A DNA stretch of 11,679 nt, taken from JAENVU01 sp031362155. Its GTDB lineage: Bacteria > Actinomycetota > Acidimicrobiia > IMCC26256 > JAENVU01. Made by a program: the position numbers and the translations under genes. The stretch covers positions 1-11,679 of the forward strand of contig JANLRZ010000164.1 in the NCBI GenBank assembly GCA_031362155.1. The letters run 5' to 3'. Of the stretch, positions 1 through 7,050 are shown piece after piece (within the stretch, counting starts at the first letter, position 1; each line of letters opens with the position of its first letter). A model generated the notes under the pieces. The model was not told where the DNA came from. It saw only the letters and a list, made by a program, of their open reading frames with translations, and did not search any database.

Positions 1-30
1 AGGCCGGTGCCGGTGTGACTCGTTGATCAT
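1..30 (-). CDS. Possible start of a downstream gene (partial, runs off the left edge)
   Basis: A minus-strand ATG at 30-28 opens a frame (M-I-N-E-S-H-R-H-R-P) that stays open to the window edge. It is preceded by GGGAG six bases upstream, a good Shine-Dalgarno position. The start lies 68 bases past the stop of the giant secreted-protein gene, so it could be the next gene of the same operon. Only ten codons are visible and no family can be assigned. The motif could be chance in GC-rich DNA. The end of a convergent plus-strand gene is also possible here, since plus frames stop at 18, 26 and 121. Confidence 0.2.
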   Translation of the reverse strand, partial: MINESHRHRP

Positions 31-98
31 GCGCCGCTCCCGCGCCCGGGTCCGTGGCCAGGACGACACCACCAACGTGCACCCCGACACACAAGCCG

Positions 99-3000
99 TC
101 AGTCGTCGTTGGCGATGGTGATCGTGCCGGTCCCGTCGACCACGGTGACCGGTCCACCGGTCAGCACACTCACGGGCACCGAAATGGTCTCGTCGCCCTC
201 GACCAGGGCATCCGGCTTCAGCGTGACTGTCAGGACCGCGAAGAGCTTGCCCGCACGGATGAACACTGTGGCCAGCTTCTTCTGTGTGTAGTCACCCGGT
301 TGTACCGCGCTTCCGTCGGTGGTCTGCCACTGCAACTGCAGATCACCGGCGAGCGGCCGATCCAGTTGCGCCAGGAGTTGCACCGTACGAGGGCCACCCG
401 AACTTCCCTCGAGAATCCGCGCGTCGGTCACCACCAGCACCGGATCCGGGCCGGCAAGGGAATCCGAATCCAAGATCGTGATCGCGCCGTCGGCATCGCC
501 GATGACCGCGGCACCGAGGGTCACTGCGCCCAGATGGACTTGGAGTATCTCGTCGGCCTCGGTGTTCGCGTCGGACCGGATCGTGACGGTCGCCGTCGCG
601 CTGACCTTGCCGGCCCTGATCGTTGCGGTCATCGGCTTCAGCGCGGTGCCTTTGGTTCGGTAGTCGCCGCCGGTCGTGGTCGCGACACCGGTGGCCGAAC
701 CGTCGATGGTGTAATAGGTCACCTTCGTATCCGTCGCTAACGGTTCTGACAACGTGATCTGGACCCGCCCGGTCACCGCGGGACTCGTGACCCCGGGCTC
801 GAGCACGGTCGCATCGGAAACCGAAACCGTGACGGGCGCGAACGCGTCGATAAACACGGTTGCTTCGGCAGAGAATCCACCAGGACCGTTCGCGGTCATG
901 GCTTGCACGGCATAGAAGCGGTCGCCTGCGACCCCGGTGTCGAGATACGACAACGTGGTCGCCGGGGTCGTGCCGAGGTATGAGAGCTCCCCGGACGCGC
1001 CGCCGCCCCACACGTCGTACCCGGTTATCGGGCTGCCACCGTCACTTGCCGGGGCGGTCCAGCTAACCGTGGCCTGGCCGATGGCGGCCGCGGCGGATAC
1101 TCCCGTCGGCGCAGACGCCCGGTCAGTCACTGAACTCAGGGCGTACCCGCGACCCTTCGCGGATGACACGCCGACGTTGCCGGCATCGTCGACGGCTTGC
1201 ACCACGAAATGAGGATTGGTGGCACCGGCAGGCAACTCGGCCGAACCCACCCACTCCGCGCCAACGAGATGAAGGTCGATCTTCGTCCACATCGCGCCAG
1301 AGGTGGTCGGATCAACAAGCGCAACCACGCGCTTAACGGTGCCGCCATCGGATACCGCAACGTGCACGGTCGCGGTGGTGCCGTCGAGATCCCCACGTAC
1401 GGAGCTGATCGTGGGCGACGCGTAATCGGCGCTGTTCGAGTAGTAGACGCGAGCATCGACGCGGTCGTAGAGACGCTGGTGACCGACCCCCGCGGTGTCA
1501 ACCACACCGTCGTCGGTGAACTGGCCGGGCATCAGCACCACGTGTTGGCGCTTCGGTGGCGCGGTCCCGGCCGTGACCCCGCTCGGGTCGGTGACGGTCG
1601 CAAGCGTGGCCACTCGGCTCGGGAATGCAACATCACTCGCGACGGACTCCGTACCGGTACCCACAACCGTTGGGACACCGAACGTGCCGTCGAACGCGGC
1701 CGTCGGGTCGTAGTCCACGCCGATAGGCCGGTTGCGGAGCTTGGTGACGAGCGCACCGTGCGCCGTGCCGTTGACCGAGGGGGCGGTCACATCCACATCG
1801 AGACGTGGTTGCACCGGCCGACCGGGAAGCACCTGCGGATCCTGGTTCACCCCCGCGACTTTGACGGCGTAGTAGTCGCCGAGGCTTCCCGCAGGCTCCT
1901 TGGCGAAGTCGATGCCGGTGCGGCTGATATCAGCGACCTTCAGTCCGGTCGCCGGATCGGTCCCGGGACTCTGGAGTGCCGGCGCGGTACGGGTGCGAAC
2001 AGTCGCACTCACCCGCCACATCGGCAGGCCGTACAACGTGGTGGTCTCCATAGCCTTCTCGTCGTAGACGCCGTACAGACCCAAGGTGCCGTAGTACTGC
2101 TGCTTCGCGTAGGCGAGACCCTCGCCCAGGCTCACCGCGCCGTCGAGCTGACCGGCGAAGAGCGTCAGCAACCGTTCCTGCAGTCCAACCGTCTTCTCGT
2201 CGCCGTAGCCGAATCCGGTGGTGGCCACGTAGGCGGCACCCGTCCCGTTCAACGCCTGGGCGAAGTCGGCGGTCGACGCGGTCGTCCCGGTGACGTCATC
2301 GCCATCGGGAACCGACAAGCCCGAGTGACACCCCATCGAGAACACCACATTGGTGCCCGCTGGCAGCGCATTTGCCACCTCGGTCGGAGTGAACCCCTCA
2401 CCGGAACCGGACCAGCCCGCGGCGGAGAGACCGGCGCCGTGTTCGAAGTGGCCGTAGATGCCCGCGAAACGACCCGCAGCGAGATCGCTCAGTAGGTCGG
2501 TCTTCGTCCACGTGTTCGAAATACGCGACGTGATCGCCGGTGCCGTTCCACCGTTGGCATTGGTGAGCGCAGTACCCAATGTGTCGCGTAACGACGTCGC
2601 GCCGTCGGCCATGAAGTCGTAGCCCGCCGCGTATGCCTTCGACGCATCGAGCACCCCGTCGTTGTCGCGGAACGTCTGGATCGCGTCCGTCATCTCGGTC
2701 GGCGTCTCGACCAACCGACCGACGGCGAGATCGGGAACGTAGAGTCGGCGATCCAGCCACGAGATCGGATCGAGATCCGCGTACGGGTCGTCGGAGCGCA
2801 TGATCCCGAGGTCGAGCGTTTGACCGAACTGCGTGCCGACGAAGTGGTCGCCGTAGCCCGCCTCGTTGCCGACAGTGGTGGTGTCAGCCAAACGCGCCAT
2901 CGGAAGGATGTCGTCGCCGCCGACGAGCACCACATTCTTGAGCGACGGATGCGCGGCAACACCGGGGAGGGTGCCGTTGCGGATACCGGCCACGAGACCG

Positions 3001-6000
3001 GCGATGTTCTTTACAACTCCGTTGGCCGCGTCGGTACTGCACGGGTCCGCGTTCCACGCGGCATACGCTGCGGCCACCGCAGGATCACCCTCGACCGATT
3101 GCACACTGCTCACGACGCCCGGTTCGCTATCGAGTGCCTGGAGTTGGGCGAGCAACGCAGCAGCCGCGGCGTCGCCGTACTGGTCGCCCAGGCGTTGCCG
3201 GTTCCACAACACGAGCGTGTCGAGGTCGGCGGGCAGGCTCGACAAGTCGAAACCGCCCGGCACGCCGCCGGTGCGCGCGTACGCGGGACACGCGGGTGGA
3301 TTGGGGTCGGCATCCACCCGAACGCGCAGCACGTACGGCAGGTCGCTGGTCGCGCCGTTGTACGGAGTGACCTGAATGAGATTGGGGTTGACGACCTCCG
3401 CGCCTTCCGTCGTCTCTCCCCGCGCGCTTGAGGTAGCGACGACGGTTTGACCGGGCTGGGTCGGCACGTCGTCCCCGGGCTCCGGTGGGGCTTGCGCGGT
3501 TTCGTCGGGAATATCGGTGAGGTCGTCAGAGATCGGCGCCACATCAGGCGTGACGGGGCTGCTCGCCACCGGGCTCGGTGACGCGCCGGTCGCACTGTCC
3601 TTAGGCGGCCCATAGAGGACGAGGTCTGCGTCACCGGCGAGGTGACTCAATCGCACCGAGGTGAGCGAGTCACTGGTCGGCGCGTCGAAGTCGTACACAT
3701 CGACATCGGAGCCAGACGGGAGGTAGCCGAACCGCAACACATTGTCGGTCACCGTCGCGGGATTGAGCGCCGTCGACGGTGCATCCTGATCGTCAACGAT
3801 CGTGTACGCGACCGATCCGGATGACGCGGTGACGCCACCAACGGTGACGGTCGCGCCCGCAGCGCTCCGGGCACCGAGTTCGATACCTGGTCGCGCCGTG
3901 AACTGGAGTTGGTGGCTGACGTTCGGATTCACCCCGCGCACCAACCACGACAACCGTGTGCGGTCACCGAGATATTCAACGGCCGGCTTGCTCACCTGTC
4001 CGCCGCTGAACGTCGTGCCGCCCGCAGTGACGAATCGCGTCGCATAAGGCAGCTCGACGGTGACCCGCCCCTCGAACGGACCGGTGCCGCCAACGGGCGT
4101 GAAGGCGACGGTATAGGGGATCGTCGCGCCCTGCGATGCGTAGTCGATAATGCCCGAGCCTTCGATGTCCACGTCCTCCCACGGGAAGTCGGCGGCTTCG
4201 AGGGTGGCGACTGCAACATCGTTGATGTCGACATCAACAGGCAGCAGCCCGGCGATCGCGTCGACGTTGGCCGTCGAGGCTTCGAGGAAGTACTGAAGGT
4301 CTGCGAGGCGCAGGGCCGGGAACAACGCGCCCGCGGCATTCGCGGCGGCCAGCGTCTTGGTCGCGCCGGTACACGTGAATCCGACACCACAGGTCACGAG
4401 TCCGGTCAGTCCGCTGGGTCGGAGCGCGGCGATCGAGTCGAGGGTGGTGTTCGCCAGCGCGGGCGACGCGGTCATCGCGTCGGTGAGCGTCACATTGCCC
4501 AGCCGCGCGGCGCGCAGCCCCAGATCATCGAGTTTCGCGTCGAGTGCCGGCGCACCGGCCGCGCGCAGCACGGTGAGGTTCCCCTTGATCGGCGGTCGGC
4601 GCAGGATCGGATTGGCATCGAGCACCGCCGCGGCGACCGGCGTGAAGTCGAGCTCAAGCAGGGTGACGTTGCTGCCCGGGGAGATTCCGAGCGCGGCGCA
4701 CGAGGTGGCGCCGAGCGCGAGCGTGTCGAACTTGGTACACCACGTCTGGCCGTCGGCGTACACGCTGTTGCGTATGGGTGTCGCGCCGAGCAGGAGACCG
4801 GAGAGACTCGCCGCCGAGAGGGGTGAGCCTTCGTACTCGATGGATCCGGTACCGAGCTTCCGGAGATTGTGGTTGGCCGGGAGCGTGTTGCCCACGAGCA
4901 GGTCGAGCACTTGACCCAGGGTCACCTCATGGACCGGTTCGCCCTCGAGACTGGTGCCAACGAGTAGCGCTTCCCACGTGTCGACCGTCGTCCCCGTGGC
5001 CGGTATCAGCACCGGCACATCGCTCAGTGGGATATCGCGCATGGCATCAATGCCCTGGAGGCGGGTCGCGATTTCGTTGAGCGGAGTGTTGATCAGGCTC
5101 GGCGTGTGACGACCGCCCGGGGTATACCGACCACCGGGCGTGTGCCGACCCCCGGGCGTATAGCGACCGCCCGGGGTATACCGACCACCAGGGGTATACC
5201 GACCACCCGGGGTATACCGACCACCCGGCGTGTGCCGTCCGCCGGGGGTGTGGCGTCCACCGGGAGCGGTGACCACGTCGGGCCGCAACCGCTTCAGCCG
5301 ATCGGATGGAATCGCGTTGATCGGCACCTCGGTTGCGCCCGGCCCGACCGTCGTGTCATCCGGGCTCATCGCAACGGTGACTGATGTCGGGCGCGCTTGT
5401 ACGAGATTGATGTCGAAGACGTCTCGAGCGCCGTTTGTGTCGCCAGTGACGAGGTTGCTCGCTACCGACTCGAGCGCCACGAAGTTTCCGTTGGTACTGA
5501 TCGACGTACGCGACGAACCCGAGCTCCCGTTCGCGGGCACACCTGCGGGACCGGCGGTAATCCGAGTCAAGGCTCCCGACGGATCGCGCACATAGGACTG
5601 CGCATTCGAAACGCACGAGACCGATCCGCTGAAACTGATCCAGGCACCGTCGAAACTCAACGAGGGAGCGAAGAAGTTGTGCGCTCCACTCGGACACGCA
5701 GCGACGAGAGGCGCGTTCGCCTGCACGGTCGTCGCCGTCTGTCGGTCGCGAACGAAGATGTCGCGCGAGGTGTCAGTGTCGCCCGGGACCAGATTGCTCG
5801 ATGCCGAGGGGAACGCGACGTAGCGGCCGTCACCGCTGATTGAACCTTCAAGTGTGTCCCCGTTGCCCTGGGCAACCCCATCGGACGCGAGGTCGACAAT
5901 CTCGATTCCGGACGTTTGACGATCCTTCACGTAGGTGTGCAACTTGCCGTTTGTGACACCCGGGACGAGATTCGTCCCGCTCGACACGAAGCTGACGAAA

Positions 6001-6965
6001 CGCCCATCGTCACTGATCCGCGGGTATGCCGACCCGAGACTGCTCCCGGCATTCCCTCGAATTCCAGCTGCGTCGGTACTCACCAGCGTCGTCGCGGTCG
6101 TCCCGGGTTCGTCGAACATCTGGTTGCCGTCTACATCGCGGTCGTATACGGCGATGTCCTGTGTGAAGTCGCGTACTCCGCCCTGAAGACCGATCCAGTT
6201 CGTCGTGAACGCGATGAACCGCCCATCCGGCGACATGTCGGCATGCTGGCTCGTCAGCCCTGGGTTCGTGCTCGATCGTCCACCGTATCCGTCGGGCTGC
6301 ATGGCGGCTCCGGTCTGACCGAACACCGCGTTAAGCGTCACCGGGATCGTGGCACTGGCGCCCTCCTCGTCGAACACACCGTCGGCGTCGGTATCGCGGT
6401 CGCGCACGAAGAGCCGACCAAACCACAGACCCGAGTTGAAGGTCGAGGCCGGGATCCCCAAGTCCGGGGAGTCGGACCTAAAGAGCGCGTAGCGACCGTC
6501 GAAGCTCATATCCATCATGTTGGAACCCGCGACGCTGTTACGCCGGTACGTCAGCTCCGTGTCGCCGGAAGTCACACTCACCCGGACAGTCCGACCGAGA
6601 ATCGTGTCGCGCACGTAGGCATCATTGATGCCGTAGTGGATCCCCGACTGATCGTTGTACCCGCCATTAGATTTCTCGGGTACGACGTCGTCGTAGTTCG
6701 AGGTGAATCCCACGAACCGTCCATCTCCGGAGAGTGCCGGCTCGCCATTCACAGCAAACGGCGGACTGATCGGCGGGCCGACGAGCGTTTGGGTGCCGTC
6801 GGCCTTCAGGCTCACTCGGGAGGTCGAGACAACCTCGACGCTCGAGCCCGCGGGGGGTGCGGTTGCCACCGGGATCACGATGCCGACGAGACCGCTCATG
6901 GCGATCGCGCAGGTGATCGAAACCGCCCGGCGCCCTCGCATGGAATACACCTTGTGCTCGCCCAT
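99..6965 (-). CDS. Giant secreted multidomain protein: beta-propeller, hexapeptide repeats, C25 (gingipain-type) peptidase, FnIII and two Calx-beta domains
   Basis: 2,288 residues, intact, probably an extracellular or surface-associated cysteine peptidase/adhesin. The start at 6965 is supported by GGGGAGGGG eight bases upstream. A basic n-region and hydrophobic stretch (about 14-36) form a Sec-type signal peptide. Seven DGRFxxF-like blade motifs lie near residues 80, 155, 247, 318, 380, 440 and 491, indicating a seven-bladed TolB/WD40-like propeller; blades 2 and 3 carry DxDxD loops. Residues 567-622 are nine PGGR[H/Y]TP units. About 625-960 is leucine-rich and unassigned. About 965-1075 is Ig-like. 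About 1078-1220 looks PPC-like, split by a Pro/Asp/Glu-rich insert. About 1245-1655 resembles peptidase C25 (clan CD), with YGHFEHGAG (H1506, H1509) and SMGCHSG (C1546) as the likely His/Cys dyad. About 1660-1945 is beta-rich, 1950-2035 is FnIII, and 2040-2165 and 2168-2288 are Calx-beta. There is no LPXTG motif or C-terminal membrane helix, so the anchoring is unknown. Family-level calls are strong for propeller, FnIII and Calx-beta, good for C25 and weaker for PPC. Substrate unknown. Confidence 0.93.
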   Translation of the reverse strand: MGEHKVYSMRGRRAVSITCAIAMSGLVGIVIPVATAPPAGSSVEVVSTSRVSLKADGTQTLVGPPISPPFAVNGEPALSGDGRFVGFTSNYDDVVPEKSNGGYNDQSGIHYGINDAYVRDTILGRTVRVSVTSGDTELTYRRNSVAGSNMMDMSFDGRYALFRSDSPDLGIPASTFNSGLWFGRLFVRDRDTDADGVFDEEGASATIPVTLNAVFGQTGAAMQPDGYGGRSSTNPGLTSQHADMSPDGRFIAFTTNWIGLQGGVRDFTQDIAVYDRDVDGNQMFDEPGTTATTLVSTDAAGIRGNAGSSLGSAYPRISDDGRFVSFVSSGTNLVPGVTNGKLHTYVKDRQTSGIEIVDLASDGVAQGNGDTLEGSISGDGRYVAFPSASSNLVPGDTDTSRDIFVRDRQTATTVQANAPLVAACPSGAHNFFAPSLSFDGAWISFSGSVSCVSNAQSYVRDPSGALTRITAGPAGVPANGSSGSSRTSISTNGNFVALESVASNLVTGDTNGARDVFDINLVQARPTSVTVAMSPDDTTVGPGATEVPINAIPSDRLKRLRPDVVTAPGGRHTPGGRHTPGGRYTPGGRYTPGGRYTPGGRYTPGGRHTPGGRYTPGGRHTPSLINTPLNEIATRLQGIDAMRDIPLSDVPVLIPATGTTVDTWEALLVGTSLEGEPVHEVTLGQVLDLLVGNTLPANHNLRKLGTGSIEYEGSPLSAASLSGLLLGATPIRNSVYADGQTWCTKFDTLALGATSCAALGISPGSNVTLLELDFTPVAAAVLDANPILRRPPIKGNLTVLRAAGAPALDAKLDDLGLRAARLGNVTLTDAMTASPALANTTLDSIAALRPSGLTGLVTCGVGFTCTGATKTLAAANAAGALFPALRLADLQYFLEASTANVDAIAGLLPVDVDINDVAVATLEAADFPWEDVDIEGSGIIDYASQGATIPYTVAFTPVGGTGPFEGRVTVELPYATRFVTAGGTTFSGGQVSKPAVEYLGDRTRLSWLVRGVNPNVSHQLQFTARPGIELGARSAAGATVTVGGVTASSGSVAYTIVDDQDAPSTALNPATVTDNVLRFGYLPSGSDVDVYDFDAPTSDSLTSVRLSHLAGDADLVLYGPPKDSATGASPSPVASSPVTPDVAPISDDLTDIPDETAQAPPEPGDDVPTQPGQTVVATSSARGETTEGAEVVNPNLIQVTPYNGATSDLPYVLRVRVDADPNPPACPAYARTGGVPGGFDLSSLPADLDTLVLWNRQRLGDQYGDAAAAALLAQLQALDSEPGVVSSVQSVEGDPAVAAAYAAWNADPCSTDAANGVVKNIAGLVAGIRNGTLPGVAAHPSLKNVVLVGGDDILPMARLADTTTVGNEAGYGDHFVGTQFGQTLDLGIMRSDDPYADLDPISWLDRRLYVPDLAVGRLVETPTEMTDAIQTFRDNDGVLDASKAYAAGYDFMADGATSLRDTLGTALTNANGGTAPAITSRISNTWTKTDLLSDLAAGRFAGIYGHFEHGAGLSAAGWSGSGEGFTPTEVANALPAGTNVVFSMGCHSGLSVPDGDDVTGTTASTADFAQALNGTGAAYVATTGFGYGDEKTVGLQERLLTLFAGQLDGAVSLGEGLAYAKQQYYGTLGLYGVYDEKAMETTTLYGLPMWRVSATVRTRTAPALQSPGTDPATGLKVADISRTGIDFAKEPAGSLGDYYAVKVAGVNQDPQVLPGRPVQPRLDVDVTAPSVNGTAHGALVTKLRNRPIGVDYDPTAAFDGTFGVPTVVGTGTESVASDVAFPSRVATLATVTDPSGVTAGTAPPKRQHVVLMPGQFTDDGVVDTAGVGHQRLYDRVDARVYYSNSADYASPTISSVRGDLDGTTATVHVAVSDGGTVKRVVALVDPTTSGAMWTKIDLHLVGAEWVGSAELPAGATNPHFVVQAVDDAGNVGVSSAKGRGYALSSVTDRASAPTGVSAAAAIGQATVSWTAPASDGGSPITGYDVWGGGASGELSYLGTTPATTLSYLDTGVAGDRFYAVQAMTANGPGGFSAEATVFIDAFAPVTVSVSDATVLEPGVTSPAVTGRVQITLSEPLATDTKVTYYTIDGSATGVATTTGGDYRTKGTALKPMTATIRAGKVSATATVTIRSDANTEADEILQVHLGAVTLGAAVIGDADGAITILDSDSLAGPDPVLVVTDARILEGSSGGPRTVQLLAQLDRPLAGDLQLQWQTTDGSAVQPGDYTQKKLATVFIRAGKLFAVLTVTLKPDALVEGDETISVPVSVLTGGPVTVVDGTGTITIANDD
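5100..5267 (-). repeat. In-frame 18-bp tandem repeat encoding nine PGGR[H/Y]TP hexapeptides
   Basis: Nine contiguous 18-base units with no spacer encode [T/A]-P-G-G-R-[H/Y]. In protein order the variable residue reads H H Y Y Y Y H Y H; the first unit starts with Ala instead of Thr. The units differ almost only by silent third-base changes (ACC/ACG, CCC/CCG/CCT, GGT/GGC/GGG/GGA, CGG/CGC/CGT). All five Tyr codons are TAT and all four His codons are CAC. The array lies between the propeller and the leucine-rich region and is probably an extended, positively charged linker or binding segment; that role is inferred. Confidence 0.95.
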
Positions 6966-6973
6966 CGCCCCTA

Positions 6974-6982
6974 CCCCTCCCC
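6974..6982 (-). promoter_or_regulatory. Ribosome binding site of the giant secreted-protein gene
   Basis: On the minus strand this reads GGGGAGGGG, ending eight bases before the ATG at 6965. It favours this start over the in-frame Met at residue 9, which lacks its own comparable site. Confidence 0.7.
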
Positions 6983-6995
6983 GAAACCGTGTGAG

Positions 6996-7001
6996 AGGCT
7001 A
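6996..7001 (-). promoter_or_regulatory. Possible -10 element for the giant secreted-protein gene
   Basis: The minus strand reads TAGCCT (TAnnnT form), 30 bases upstream of the ATG, which would give a 5' leader of about 22 bases that includes the ribosome binding site. No good -35 hexamer is seen at 16-18 bases upstream, as is common for actinobacterial promoters. It lies in the 85-bp divergent region 6966-7050. I could not identify a promoter for the plus-strand gene there. Confidence 0.25.
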
Positions 7002-7050
7002 GCCGCATCGGGACATCTCGGATCTTTCGTCGATCGCCCGGGCGACTCCG

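Noticed and set aside
99..160. LPXTG or type IX sorting signal at the C-terminus of the giant protein
   Set aside because: The protein ends within the last strand of a Calx-beta domain (TITIANDD); there is no LPXTG, membrane helix or basic tail.
1197..2495. Plus-strand open frame of 432 codons
   Set aside because: It is fully antisense to the peptidase and following domains, which have strong family motifs; composition is typical of a shadow.
5100..5267. Possible CRISPR-like or minisatellite array
   Set aside because: The 18-base units are contiguous without spacers, stay in frame, and vary mainly at silent positions, so this is a coding repeat.
6860..6965. Twin-arginine (Tat) signal in the giant protein
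   Set aside because: The RR at residues 12-13 is followed by AVS rather than a Tat consensus such as xFLK, so a Sec signal fits better.
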